Below, in pieces: positions 7,990-15,855 of a DNA stretch of 64,000 bases (its first letter is position 1; each line of letters starts with the position of its first letter). Made by a program: the position numbers and the translations under genes. This DNA is from RGIG4140 sp045614025 (GTDB taxonomy: Bacteria; Pseudomonadota; Alphaproteobacteria; CAAHEQ01; UBA3637). Under the pieces are notes generated by a model. That model saw only the letters and a program-made list of their open reading frames with translations. It ran no database searches and was not told the DNA's origin. The stretch spans positions 1 to 64,000 of the forward strand of contig JAZLCE010000014.1 of the NCBI GenBank assembly GCA_045614025.1. Reading direction: 5' to 3'.

Positions 7990-8571
7990 TTATTCTCTTT
8001 CTTTTTCGCGCCAATCTAATTGAAGGTGTTGCGGAAATGAATTTTTTAAAACGGTATTTAAATTTTTAAAATGATTTTTTCCCCAATAGGCGCTGGCACT
8101 CATAATCAAACCAAGAGCACAGACTCCTGTTTGCCAAGGAATTTTATCCATCATATATCCCGCTAATAAAACAGGGCCACTGATCATCTCGCTGAAATGG
8201 GCAATATTGCGTTCTTTCATGCCTTGTTCTTCCAAATGAATCATAAATTCATTTTTGCTAATCATTTCTTCACTTGAATTTTTAAAATCAGGTGTGTGCA
8301 CTTCTTTTGATTTAACTTGAATTAAAATATCATGTTCTAATTCTTCTTTTTTTCGTTGATAATCAAGCGAAGCATGCGCCAAACAAGCGCCAAGCAACGT
8401 GAAAGCTAATGCGTTTTCTTTTGTGCTTTTAGCTGGTGAAACTAATAATAAAAGCCCACATAAACCAAACAATGCTTGTTTATATCGTTTAGTTCTTTTT
8501 AATTTTTTGATTTGTGAATAGGCTTCTTGATAAAGCGCATCAGCTTGTTGTTGTAAATTTGTTTCAGGCAT
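7990..8571 (-). CDS. Unknown four-helix membrane protein, paralog B
   Basis: A 193-aa protein with the same plan as its downstream neighbour: an ADALYQEAY amphipathic N terminus, hydrophobic pair (about 31-48 and 54-70), charged middle, second pair (about 130-147 and 150-166), AYWGKNH motif and a charged tail containing LKNSFPQHLQLD. That tail matches the tails of the two upstream genes (LKNELPKSVLLPD; AKALPKGVKLPC), which links all four proteins. Its ATG is two bases from the previous stop. Function unknown. Confidence 0.6.
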   Translation of the reverse strand: MPETNLQQQADALYQEAYSQIKKLKRTKRYKQALFGLCGLLLLVSPAKSTKENALAFTLLGACLAHASLDYQRKKEELEHDILIQVKSKEVHTPDFKNSSEEMISKNEFMIHLEEQGMKERNIAHFSEMISGPVLLAGYMMDKIPWQTGVCALGLIMSASAYWGKNHFKNLNTVLKNSFPQHLQLDWREKERE

Positions 8572-8573
8572 TT

Positions 8574-9215
8574 TTATCCTCTTTGATTTTCAACACATGG
8601 TAATTTCACACCTTTTGGCAAGGCTTTAGCTATGCGTTTCACAGAGCTTTTCGCTTGCAAAAGATCATAAGCGTTGCAAACGCCTAAAACAGCAATGCCA
8701 GCTAATAAAGCAGGTTCTATGGCAACTTTATCAAAATAATATCCAGCGCCCAAGGCAACGCTTGATAAAAGCGCTAATCTTTTTGTTGTTTTATAAACTT
8801 TTGCATAATCAGGCGTTAAAATTGGTTCTGAAGCTTTAATGATATTGATTTTTTCTTGCATTTGATTTGTTTTGGTTGTTTGATCCCCAAAGAAAGAAAA
8901 AATGCCAATGGCAGATAACGTTTCTTTTAAAACTTCTTTTTTGCGCATCATTCTTAAATAAACAAGTGTGCTTGATAAACAAGTGGCAATAAACACCAAG
9001 TTTTTGTTTAATTGATCGCCATCTTTCATAAAAGCATAAACCATGAAAGCGCCAATAAGGGCAAGCCCTTGAAGCGCCAATCCTTCTTTCACGATTTTTT
9101 GTTCCCATAAAGGTTTAACGGCAAAAATATCATTCAAATTTTTTTGCAACGCTGATTTGTTTTCATCATTCCAAAAATTTTCTTGAGTATTTGAAGGGAG
9201 TGTTTTGGTATTCAT
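8574..9215 (-). CDS. Unknown four-helix membrane protein, paralog C
   Basis: A 213-aa protein with a soluble N terminus (1-42), hydrophobic segments at about 46-65, 72-88, 146-163 and 166-184, and a C-terminal AKALPKGVKLPC motif equivalent to the tails of the neighbouring paralogs. ATAAAATGAG-type spacing gives a 15-base gap to the upstream gene. No known family is recognised. The divergence between paralogs is large, so the duplication is old. Confidence 0.6.
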   Translation of the reverse strand: MNTKTLPSNTQENFWNDENKSALQKNLNDIFAVKPLWEQKIVKEGLALQGLALIGAFMVYAFMKDGDQLNKNLVFIATCLSSTLVYLRMMRKKEVLKETLSAIGIFSFFGDQTTKTNQMQEKINIIKASEPILTPDYAKVYKTTKRLALLSSVALGAGYYFDKVAIEPALLAGIAVLGVCNAYDLLQAKSSVKRIAKALPKGVKLPCVENQRG

Positions 9216-9230
9216 TTTATCCTCTTATTT

Positions 9231-9800
9231 TTAAGCTCGCTCATGTTGTTTTTTCTTTGAAAGATCTGGCAGTAAAACGCTTTTTGGTAACTCGTTTTTT
9301 AAAATTAAATTTGTGTTGCAACAATAATTGCGGATATAAAATTCTTTGGCCAGCAAAATGCTTGCACAAGCAAGTGAGGCTGTGCCAGAATTCATTTTGC
9401 CAAGACCACAAGCAATAATTGGCGCAAAAATTGAAAAACTAGCAGCAACAGAGCTGATCGCTGTGATACCGGCGCTTTTAACCAGTTCAAAAGTTTTTTC
9501 TGGTTCAAGTTCGGTTTCTTCATTGGCAATTAAGCTTTCATGAATTAACCTGCTTTCGGCATTCATTTTTGCATTAGCAACTCTTAAAAAGCTCCACCCA
9601 ATCCAAAGAATGCCTGATAAAGCTTTTAGTTTGTCATCGCTGTTTTTTAAAGGCGTATCCATGCTTAAAAGCATTCCTAAACAAGCAATGCTTCCAATAA
9701 CCCCTGTTGCTATTTTAGAGGCTTTAAAAAATGTTTTTGCCCTTGGCGTGCGATAATCAATTTCGCTTTGAATAAGTTTTGTTTTTTCTGCGTCTGTCAT
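9231..9800 (-). CDS. Unknown four-helix membrane protein, paralog D; first gene of operon
   Basis: A 189-aa protein with hydrophobic segments at about 27-46, 60-75, 106-126 and 132-150, and a tail with LKNELPKSVLLPDL that matches paralogs B and C. AAGGGAATAAA precedes the ATG, and a consensus promoter lies 28 bases upstream. As first gene it sets expression of the whole 5.8-9.8 kb run. I do not recognise the family; it may belong to a lineage-specific envelope or contact system. Confidence 0.6.
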   Translation of the reverse strand: MTDAEKTKLIQSEIDYRTPRAKTFFKASKIATGVIGSIACLGMLLSMDTPLKNSDDKLKALSGILWIGWSFLRVANAKMNAESRLIHESLIANEETELEPEKTFELVKSAGITAISSVAASFSIFAPIIACGLGKMNSGTASLACASILLAKEFYIRNYCCNTNLILKNELPKSVLLPDLSKKKQHERA

Positions 9801-9827
9801 TTTATTCCCTTAAAATCGAAAGACCAA

Positions 9828-9856
9828 ATTATAATGAAAATTTTATAAAAAGTCAA
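9828..9856 (-). promoter_or_regulatory. Promoter of the small-membrane-protein operon
   Basis: On the minus strand TTGACT (9856-9851) and a perfect TATAAT (9833-9828) are 17 bp apart. This near-consensus promoter suggests the operon is well expressed. Confidence 0.8.
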
Positions 9857-9926
9857 TAATAAAAATGATATTTTTATCTATGAATAAAAGGGTTTTTCTT
9901 TTTTTAAATGGTAATAATAAAATATC

Positions 9927-9955
9927 TTGACAAAATATAAGAAAAATGATAAAAT
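9927..9955 (+). promoter_or_regulatory. Promoter of the lipoprotein gene
   Basis: A perfect TTGACA (9927-9932) and TAAAAT (9950-9955), with 17 bp between. It is divergent from the membrane-protein operon promoter about 70 bp away. Confidence 0.75.
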
Positions 9956-9992
9956 TCTTTCAATTTAAATAATTTTATTTTAGGTGAGGCAG

Positions 9993-10625
9993 ATGAAAAA
10001 ATATTTATTAACATTAGGTGGTTTATTATTGGCATCTTGTGATGATATGGTTGGTAATGGGAAAAATGAAGCAGTTGTTTTAAATAAGCCAACTGAGGCA
10101 ACAGCACTTGTGCCTGAAATTTTAACGCAAAAAAATGAGCAACCAGTTCAAAAAGTATATCAAGCAAGGCTTGAATGCGAAGATGGGGATGTCTATAAAA
10201 TTTCCATGTCTGAAACAGGGGAAGCATTTGATATTTATTTAAATGATGAATTGCTTGTTTCAACGAATGATATGAGCCAAGCTGAAAAAGAAGCAACAAA
10301 AGAAGTGGCTTTGGAAATGGCTGAAAACTTGCGTTTGATGCAAGGCGCTGAAGAATTTTTAGATCGAAATAGCAAATATTCAATGTTTGGTGCTTGTCGT
10401 TCAAATGGGAATAACACGTTGCAAATTCCGCGCATGAAATCAAGAATTCGTTCTTCTAAAGCGCGTTTGCTTGAAAATATCACGGATATGATGCAAATTT
10501 TAATTGATTGCGAAAATCAAGAACCAATGTTTTTGCAAGAAAACAATCAGTTAAAATTGCAACTCAGCTCAAAAAGAGGGCGCTATATAACACAGCAATC
10601 TTTTGCGCGTCAAAATGAAAGATAG
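9993..10625 (+). CDS. Putative lipoprotein
   Basis: A 210-aa protein. Starting at the ATG at 9993, which has TAGGTGAGG at the right distance, the N terminus MKKYLLTLGGLLLASC is a lipoprotein signal with lipobox LLASC and Cys16 as the lipidated residue. Asp at +2 would favour inner-membrane retention by the E. coli Lol rule. The GTG at 9984 is part of the ribosome-binding site and is rejected as start. The mature part has a low-complexity linker (about 20-55), then a small domain (LECEDGDVYKISMSETGEAFDIYLND) resembling a beta-rich C-type-lysozyme-inhibitor-like fold only loosely, then helices. Function unknown. It is followed by a terminator. Confidence 0.65.
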   Translation: MKKYLLTLGGLLLASCDDMVGNGKNEAVVLNKPTEATALVPEILTQKNEQPVQKVYQARLECEDGDVYKISMSETGEAFDIYLNDELLVSTNDMSQAEKEATKEVALEMAENLRLMQGAEEFLDRNSKYSMFGACRSNGNNTLQIPRMKSRIRSSKARLLENITDMMQILIDCENQEPMFLQENNQLKLQLSSKRGRYITQQSFARQNER

Positions 10626-10647
10626 GTAAGTTTTTTTTAAGTAAATT

Positions 10648-10681
10648 AAGAGTCTTTTTGTTAAAAAAAGGCTCTTTTTTT
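10648..10681 (+). terminator. Terminator of the lipoprotein gene
   Basis: The stem AAGAGTCTTTTT (10648-10659) pairs with AAAAAGGCTCTT (10665-10676, one G-U pair), followed by T. Confidence 0.8.
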
Positions 10682-10682
10682 A

Positions 10683-10711
10683 TTGACTTTTTGTTATTTT
10701 ATCGCTAAATG
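10683..10711 (+). promoter_or_regulatory. Promoter of the 77-aa membrane protein gene
   Basis: TTGACT (10683-10688), 17 bp, and TAAATG (10706-10711). The transcript would begin after the ATG at 10709, which supports the ATG at 10736 as the start. Confidence 0.5.
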
Positions 10712-10735
10712 TTCTTCTTTAAAAAAGGAAAAAAG

Positions 10736-10969
10736 ATGAACAAAGCATTTGATCAAGATAAAAAAGAATTGTTAACCAGCTGTTTTTTATATAGCGTTGG
10801 CATTTGTGGCTTGTTTGTTTTTTCTTGGGGCGTGAGCCAATATGTTGAGTGTAACATGAAAGAGGGGGTTTATTCTGAACCTTTAAAAAAACGCTCTTGT
10901 TCAAAAAGAAGGGTAAAATCCAAATCTGAACGATTAAAGTTTTTTCAAAAACGGCGCCAAAAAGAATAA
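10736..10969 (+). CDS. Small single-pass membrane protein with basic tail
   Basis: A 77-aa protein with a charged N terminus, a membrane segment (about residues 14-34, SCFLYSVGICGLFVFSWGV) and a strongly basic C-terminal tail (KKRSCSKRRVKSKSERLK). AAAGGAAAAAAG precedes the ATG. The positive tail is probably cytoplasmic and may contact nucleic acid or phospholipid. No family is recognised. The gene is a single unit between two terminators. Confidence 0.5.
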   Translation: MNKAFDQDKKELLTSCFLYSVGICGLFVFSWGVSQYVECNMKEGVYSEPLKKRSCSKRRVKSKSERLKFFQKRRQKE

Positions 10970-10970
10970 A

Positions 10971-11008
10971 GCTCTTAAGCTAAAAGAAAAGCTTAAGAGC
11001 CTTTTTTT
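10971..11008. terminator. Bidirectional terminator between convergent genes
   Basis: GCTCTTAAGC (10971-10980) pairs with GCTTAAGAGC (10991-11000), with T after it on the plus strand and a weaker T-rich flank on the minus strand. It lies between the 77-aa gene and the convergent periplasmic-protein gene. Confidence 0.85.
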
Positions 11009-11011
11009 TGA

Positions 11012-11323
11012 TTAGTCAATCATATCAATTACAATAATTTCATCAATTACTGGTTCATTTGTTTTTGGATCAATGGAATAAATCACTTCAACAAATTCAT
11101 TTACATCAACTTCAGCTGATTCAGCAGATTTTTTTTCTTCTTTTTGATAATATTTTGTTTGATCTGTCATTTTCAATTCAGTTGGCTGTTGAGCGTTTGT
11201 TGGCTGAACATGAATAACATCTCCTTTTTTTGAAACCACTTTGCCTTGAATTTCTTCAGCATTGGCATTGATAACGGCAAAAGAGCAAGCAATAGCAAAG
11301 CAAGATAACAAAATTTTTTTCAT
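11012..11323 (-). CDS. Small periplasmic protein, DUF1344/DUF5666-like beta domain (tentative)
   Basis: A 103-aa precursor with a clear signal peptide (MKKILLSCFAIACSFAVINA, cleavage after ANA about residue 22). The mature domain begins EEIQGKVVSKKGDVIHVQP, a pattern of small OB-like periplasmic domains in which a G-K-V strand is followed by a turn and a second strand, and ends with paired acidic strands (EVDVNEFVEVIYSID; VIDEIIVIDMID). The family name is a guess from this layout. AAAAGGAG precedes the ATG. Confidence 0.6.
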   Translation of the reverse strand: MKKILLSCFAIACSFAVINANAEEIQGKVVSKKGDVIHVQPTNAQQPTELKMTDQTKYYQKEEKKSAESAEVDVNEFVEVIYSIDPKTNEPVIDEIIVIDMID

Positions 11324-11372
11324 TTTTTTCTCCTTTTAATTGATTGAAACAAAAAAATTTTACAAGGAGGAT

Positions 11373-11462
11373 ATGGTTGTTTTTAAAAGAAAGCTCAATC
11401 TCAACGAAAGGATATATCTTGTTGATTTTAAAGGAAAAGGGCTTATATCACTAAAGGTTTAA
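11373..11462 (+). CDS. Possible 29-aa upstream ORF before aaxB
   Basis: An ATG just after AAGGAGG (11364-11370, only two bases away) opens a 29-codon frame ending at a TAA 29 bases before the aaxB start. The encoded peptide is basic and ordinary in composition. The tight spacing and lack of a terminator argue against a functional leader, but the strong Shine-Dalgarno sequence is unexplained. Confidence 0.2.
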   Translation: MVVFKRKLNLNERIYLVDFKGKGLISLKV

Positions 11463-11491
11463 CGTTTTAATTTTAATTGAAAGGAAAAAAA

Positions 11492-12073
11492 ATGACAGTT
11501 GGAACAAGATATCCCACTCTTGCATTTCATACATCAGGTTCAGGGCAAGCAGAAGATGGCATTCCGCCACAACCTTTTGAAACATTTTGTTATGATTCAG
11601 CTTTGTTAGATGCGAAGATTCAAGATTTTAATATCGTGCCATATACTTCTGTTTTACCACCAGAATTATATGGGAATATTGTGAGCGTTGATGAAGTGAA
11701 AGATCATTTTAAGCATGGTGCTGTTTTAGAAGTAATCATGGCGGGAAATGGAGCCAGACGTGAAGAACACAAAGCCATTGCAACAGGCGTTGGCATTTGC
11801 TGGGGTAAAGATAAAAAAGGCAACTTTATTGGTGGTTGGGCTGCCGAATATGTTGAATATTTTGATACCTTTATTGATGATGATATTGCAAAAGCGCATG
11901 CCGAAATGTGGCTCACAAAATCATTAAATCATGAGCTGATGCTTCGGGATGTGGAACAACATTCGGCATTCCAATTTTTCCATAACTATGTGAATGTTGA
12001 GCAATCATTTGCTTATTCTTTAACGGCGCTTGGCTTTTTGAATTTTGAATATGCGCCCGCAATTTTAAGATAA
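11492..12073 (+). CDS. aaxB: Pyruvoyl-dependent arginine decarboxylase
   Basis: A 193-aa protein that converts arginine to agmatine and CO2, using a pyruvoyl group made by self-cleavage. The ATG at 11492 follows AAAGGAA; with this start the cleavage motif VPYTSVLP falls at Thr52-Ser53, the same numbering as chlamydial AaxB. The region around Gly115 (NFIGGWAAEY) is also intact, where some Chlamydia trachomatis strains carry an inactivating change. GVGICWGKD and the C-terminal LGFLNFEYAP match the family layout. The adjacent antiporter (aaxC) and nearby OprB-type porin reproduce the chlamydial AaxABC set. A decarboxylase-antiporter pair consumes cytoplasmic protons and could serve acid resistance or host-arginine depletion. 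Confidence 0.9.
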   Translation: MTVGTRYPTLAFHTSGSGQAEDGIPPQPFETFCYDSALLDAKIQDFNIVPYTSVLPPELYGNIVSVDEVKDHFKHGAVLEVIMAGNGARREEHKAIATGVGICWGKDKKGNFIGGWAAEYVEYFDTFIDDDIAKAHAEMWLTKSLNHELMLRDVEQHSAFQFFHNYVNVEQSFAYSLTALGFLNFEYAPAILR

Positions 12074-12085
12074 GAAAGAAATGAA

Positions 12086-12119
12086 AGGCGGTCAATAATA
12101 AAAAGACTGCCTTTTTTTT
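12086..12119 (+). terminator. Intercistronic terminator between aaxB and aaxC
   Basis: AGGCGGTC (12086-12093) pairs with GACTGCCT (12105-12112, one G-U pair), followed by seven to eight T. It lies 12 bases after the aaxB stop and just before the aaxC ribosome-binding site, so aaxC needs read-through or its own promoter. Confidence 0.8.
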
Positions 12120-12133
12120 ATAAAGGAGAGATG

Positions 12134-13618
12134 ATGAGTGAAATGAAACAACGCGCCAGTTCTTCAAAACTGGGCATTTTCGGATTGGCAGCTATTGTTG
12201 TCAGCTCGATGATTGGAGGGGGCATTTTTTCGCTTCCTCAAAATATGGCGCAAAATGCAGCAGTTGGATCTGTTATTTTAGCATGGGTGATAACGGGGAT
12301 TGGTATGTATTTTATTGCCAATACGTTCAGAATTTTATCAAACGTAAAACCAGATTTAACGTCTGGGATATATATGTATGCCAAAGAAGGGTTTGGCCCC
12401 TTTATGGGATTTAATATTGGGTGGAGCTATTGGCTTTGCCAAATTTTTGGAAATGTGGGGTATGCCGTGATCACTATGGATGCCTTAAATTATTTTTTTC
12501 CAGGCGTTTTTCAAGGGGGAAATAATTTAAATTCCATTATTGGAGGCTCTTTGCTCATTTGGTTTTTTAACTTTTTGGTTTTAAGAGGGGTGAAACAAGC
12601 GGCCTTTATTAATTTGGTTGTCACCATTGCTAAAATTGTTCCCCTTGTGTTGTTTATTATCATTTCAGCAGCCGTATTTAATTTTGATAAGTTTGATTTT
12701 GATTTTTGGGGGCAGGGTGTGGATGATAAGTTGGGCAGTATTGCTGATCAAATTAAAAACACCATGCTGGTAACTTTGTGGGCCTTTATCGGGATTGAAG
12801 GGGCGGTTGTTTTATCAGGGCGCGCTCAAAATCAATCAGATGTGGGCAAGGCAACTTTAATTGGATTTTTGGGATGTTTAATTATTTATGTGTTGCTTTC
12901 TGTTTTGCCATTTGGTCTTTTAACTCAAGCGCAGTTGGCTCAAATTCCAAACCCATCAACGGCCGGCGTGCTTGAACATGTGATCGGCAAAGGGGGTGCC
13001 TATTTAATGAATATCGGCATGATTGTTGCCATTTTAGCTAGCTGGCTTTCTTGGACTATGATTGTGGCGGAAATGCCCCATGCCATGGCTAAAAACGGCG
13101 CGTTTCCAAAAGTTTTTGCAGATGAAAATAAAAATGGTTCGCCAGAAGTTTCTTTATGGGTAACCAGCTTTTTAATGCAATTGGTGATGATGCTTGTTTA
13201 TTTTTCAAATAATGCGTGGAATACCATGCTTTCCATCACGGGCGTTATGGTGTTACCGGCTTACTTTATGAGTGCGCTTTATTTATGGAAGATTTGCGAA
13301 GATCATGAATTCCTTTCAAAAGCAGGGATCACAAGGTTTTCAGCATTGATTACGGGTTTTTTGGGATCAATTTATGCCTTATGGCTCATTTATGCCGCAG
13401 GTCTTTCATATTTATTAATGGCGGTGATTTTTATTGCACTTGGCATTCCGCTTTATATGATCAGCCGATATGAGCAAGGGGCAAGGTTTTTTGCGGATGA
13501 AACAGCGCCAAATGGGCTTAAAATGTTTAATGAGTCTGAAAAAGCCTTATGTGTGATTCTTTTGGCAACAGCACTCATTGCGCTTTATGCTTTTTCGCAT
13601 AAGTTGTTAACGTTATAA
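12134..13618 (+). CDS. aaxC: Arginine/agmatine antiporter, APC family
   Basis: A 494-aa, about 12-helix basic amino acid/polyamine antiporter. The first helix has the APC substrate-binding motif SSMIGGGIFSLPQNMA (about residues 22-37), typical of the ArcD/AaxC/AdiC group. The next helices include GFNIGWSYWLCQIFGNVGYA and the helix-6 region LWAFIGIEGAVVLSGRA. Next to aaxB, the expected role is arginine-in/agmatine-out exchange across the inner membrane. The start at 12134 is chosen over 12131 because AAGGAG is better spaced for it. The gene ends before a terminator shared with the convergent neighbour. Confidence 0.85.
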   Translation: MSEMKQRASSSKLGIFGLAAIVVSSMIGGGIFSLPQNMAQNAAVGSVILAWVITGIGMYFIANTFRILSNVKPDLTSGIYMYAKEGFGPFMGFNIGWSYWLCQIFGNVGYAVITMDALNYFFPGVFQGGNNLNSIIGGSLLIWFFNFLVLRGVKQAAFINLVVTIAKIVPLVLFIIISAAVFNFDKFDFDFWGQGVDDKLGSIADQIKNTMLVTLWAFIGIEGAVVLSGRAQNQSDVGKATLIGFLGCLIIYVLLSVLPFGLLTQAQLAQIPNPSTAGVLEHVIGKGGAYLMNIGMIVAILASWLSWTMIVAEMPHAMAKNGAFPKVFADENKNGSPEVSLWVTSFLMQLVMMLVYFSNNAWNTMLSITGVMVLPAYFMSALYLWKICEDHEFLSKAGITRFSALITGFLGSIYALWLIYAAGLSYLLMAVIFIALGIPLYMISRYEQGARFFADETAPNGLKMFNESEKALCVILLATALIALYAFSHKLLTL

Positions 13619-13637
13619 TTTTTGCCTTAAAAGAAAA

Positions 13638-13668
13638 GAGCCACCTTAAAAAGTGGCCCTTTTTTTTA
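13638..13668. terminator. Terminator after aaxC
   Basis: GAGCCAC (13638-13644) pairs through GCCAC/GTGGC with GTGGCCC (13653-13659), followed by eight T on the plus strand. The opposite strand carries A/T-rich sequence and it may also stop the convergent gene. Confidence 0.7.
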
Positions 13669-14862
13669 TCTGTTATATTGATCTTGATAAGAATTGATAG
13701 CTATATCTCTTGAAACTGATTGCCCAGCTGAAGCTAAAGTCCTAGAAACTCCACGATTTTTATTTTGATCAGAAACGTTTGTTGGTTCTTGACGAATAAC
13801 GTTTGGTCTTATTTCTTTTGGTAAGGCGTTTGTTGGGTTTTGTTCAGATCGATAGAATGGGTTTTCTAAAGTATTACGTGTGTTGCGGATTGTGTTATCT
13901 GTTTCTTTTGTTGCTTGTTCCACTTGTGGATTTTGACCGTTATCTGCGATTTTAACAATGCCATTTATTTCATCTGAGTGATTTACCCTTCGGCTTATTT
14001 CTTCATGTCTATGGATTAAACCAATGCGTTGCCTGTTATAATTTGTTAATAAGGTGTGCCCATGTTGAATATTTGATTGAGCTTCTTCTTCAGATAAAAA
14101 ACCTTCAGTTTCGGCTCTTTTATTAAGAACATGAAGCTGACTAAGCGTTCTTTGGTTTAAAACCTCTTGGTAATAAGGGGTATTTTGGAATGTTTGAGAT
14201 AAGATTTCTCTTGCTTCATCAGGGTTTTTCCCACTTCTTAACAAACTAACATACATGTCATCAATGCAGTGAATTATATCGTTGTTTAATTGGGTTGCTT
14301 CTTTTTCTAATTGTGTTGCAGCGTGAAGATTTTCTTGAGCTAATTTTAAAGGAAGTTCAAAAACTTTAATTTGTTCGCCATTATGATATGTGTTTTCATA
14401 AATTATGGCAGGATTTCTTTGAGCTTCTTCTTTAAACCGATGAAGATTATGAATGATCACTCTTGAGTCAACTTTATAATATTTTCTAAAGGCTTCAAGG
14501 CTCATGTTGCGTTTTTCAGCATCGGACATGCGGTTATATTCTTCACGCAACTGTTGTACTTGAAAATCTTGTTCCGCTTGATCATTTGCGCTGTTTGAGT
14601 TTGCGGAAGTTAAACTGGTTGAAGTTCCTGGATTTTCTTTTGCGTGTTTTAAAACGCTAATTACCGTTGGTGAAATTGAAATGCTTTGTTCCATGCGCCG
14701 AAATTGATCTTTAATTTCAGGATCGGAAGATAATGTATTATATTCGGTTGCCAATGATTGCAATTGGCTTTGGTTCATTTCTTCTAACGATCTATCATTT
14801 AATGAAGAAAGTTCTCTTAATAAAATGCGTGCCCGCGATATTTTTTCGCCTCTATTATTCAT
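13666..14862 (-). CDS. Unknown Asn/Gln-rich helical protein
   Basis: A 398-aa soluble, mostly helical protein without signal or membrane segment. Residues about 85-100 form a Ser/Asn linker (TSLTSANSNSANDQ), 100-300 are charged helices with coiled-coil character, and the last 100 residues are Asn/Gln/Arg-rich and probably disordered. The start follows AGGGGA. No family is recognised. Length, disorder and composition are similar to many secreted effectors of host-associated bacteria, but no secretion signal can be seen by eye. A perfect palindrome (14893-14911) sits just upstream of the gene and may be an operator. Confidence 0.55.
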   Translation of the reverse strand: MNNRGEKISRARILLRELSSLNDRSLEEMNQSQLQSLATEYNTLSSDPEIKDQFRRMEQSISISPTVISVLKHAKENPGTSTSLTSANSNSANDQAEQDFQVQQLREEYNRMSDAEKRNMSLEAFRKYYKVDSRVIIHNLHRFKEEAQRNPAIIYENTYHNGEQIKVFELPLKLAQENLHAATQLEKEATQLNNDIIHCIDDMYVSLLRSGKNPDEAREILSQTFQNTPYYQEVLNQRTLSQLHVLNKRAETEGFLSEEEAQSNIQHGHTLLTNYNRQRIGLIHRHEEISRRVNHSDEINGIVKIADNGQNPQVEQATKETDNTIRNTRNTLENPFYRSEQNPTNALPKEIRPNVIRQEPTNVSDQNKNRGVSRTLASAGQSVSRDIAINSYQDQYNR

Positions 14863-14892
14863 TTCATCGTCCCCTTTAAAGTCCCTAATATA

Positions 14893-14911
14893 AAAAGTAT
14901 AACATACTTTT
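14893..14911. promoter_or_regulatory. Perfect palindrome upstream of the Asn/Gln-rich protein gene
   Basis: AAAAGTAT (14893-14900) and ATACTTTT (14904-14911) are perfect inverted arms around AAC, 31 bases before the start codon. No T run follows, so it looks more like an operator than a terminator. On the minus strand it contains a TATACT that could be a -10 box. Confidence 0.35.
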
Positions 14912-14931
14912 ATAAAAAAAGGGAAGATTTT

Positions 14932-15852
14932 TTATTTATTTTTTAAAGCTTTTGATTTTTGAATCAAAAAATAACTGCCCGAGATTAAAAAGGGAATAAT
15001 ATAATAAATCAAGCGATAAAGAATAAAGGCCAGTAAAATATTTTCTTTTTGGGGCAGGGTATGGGGTAAAAGGCTTAAAAAAGAGCTTTCAAAAACCCCA
15101 ATGCCAGCCGGAACTTGCGATAAAAAAGCAAGAAAAGAAGCCAAGATAAAAGCAACGAAAACGCTTAAAAAATTGGCATCAGGTAAGTTTAAAAAAATAT
15201 AAAACACCAAAAATAAGCTTAAGATATCAAAACATCCAACCAAAAGCCCTTTAAAACTGAGTGTTTTTGTGGGGAGCAAAATTTTTTCATTTTTAATTTG
15301 AAAGGTTTTTTCTTTTTGTGAATCCAATTTAAAATATAAAAGAAAAAACATTAAAATGCCTATGCTAGAAAAATAAAGAATCAAGGGATGATGCCATTGA
15401 ATTTGAACAACAAATAAAACTTTAAGTAAAAGCGCTAAAAAAAGCGTTCCTAATAAGCCAAAAATTGAAAAAAGAGAAATAATTGTCACCAATAAAAGGA
15501 TTTCTTTTTTCTTAAATCCAAGCGGGCGCAAAAATAAATATCTGATTGCGCCACCAGAAGCATAAGTATGGCCTGCTAAATTGCTGACGGCAAAACTTAA
15601 TGCCGATATTTTAAGCGTTTTTAAAAAAGAAAGCTTTTTCTTTAAATATAAAAGCCCCAATTTGTCATAAAATGAAAGGATGATGAAATTCAAAATCGTT
15701 GCCAAAGAACCTAAAACCAAAATAAAAAGAGAGGTGTTATTTAGGCCAGCAAAAATCTTTTCGCTTCCAATCAGCTTTATTTCTTTATAAACCATATAAA
15801 GCCCAAACAAAAAAAAGAAAAAGCTTAAAAGTTTAATCAGTTTATCAATCAT
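14932..15852 (-). CDS. MprF/YbhN-type membrane flippase-domain protein (UPF0104)
   Basis: A 306-aa integral membrane protein with about eight hydrophobic segments. It carries the conserved features of the lysylphosphatidylglycerol-synthase membrane region: SNLAGHTYASGGAIRYLFLRPLG in the first half and SQVPAGIGVFESSFL in the second. The cytoplasmic aminoacyltransferase domain of full MprF is absent, so it should be a stand-alone lipid-flippase-like protein (YbhN/AglD group) with unknown lipid substrate. Its ATG lies three bases after the stop of the OprB porin gene, so the two are cotranscribed and probably translationally coupled. Confidence 0.85.
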   Translation of the reverse strand: MIDKLIKLLSFFFFLFGLYMVYKEIKLIGSEKIFAGLNNTSLFILVLGSLATILNFIILSFYDKLGLLYLKKKLSFLKTLKISALSFAVSNLAGHTYASGGAIRYLFLRPLGFKKKEILLLVTIISLFSIFGLLGTLFLALLLKVLFVVQIQWHHPLILYFSSIGILMFFLLYFKLDSQKEKTFQIKNEKILLPTKTLSFKGLLVGCFDILSLFLVFYIFLNLPDANFLSVFVAFILASFLAFLSQVPAGIGVFESSFLSLLPHTLPQKENILLAFILYRLIYYIIPFLISGSYFLIQKSKALKNK

Positions 15853-15855
15853 GCA

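Noticed and set aside
9904..10443. A 179-aa minus-strand open frame opposite the lipoprotein gene
   Set aside because: It is a shadow of the plus-strand gene, which has a promoter, ribosome-binding site and signal peptide.
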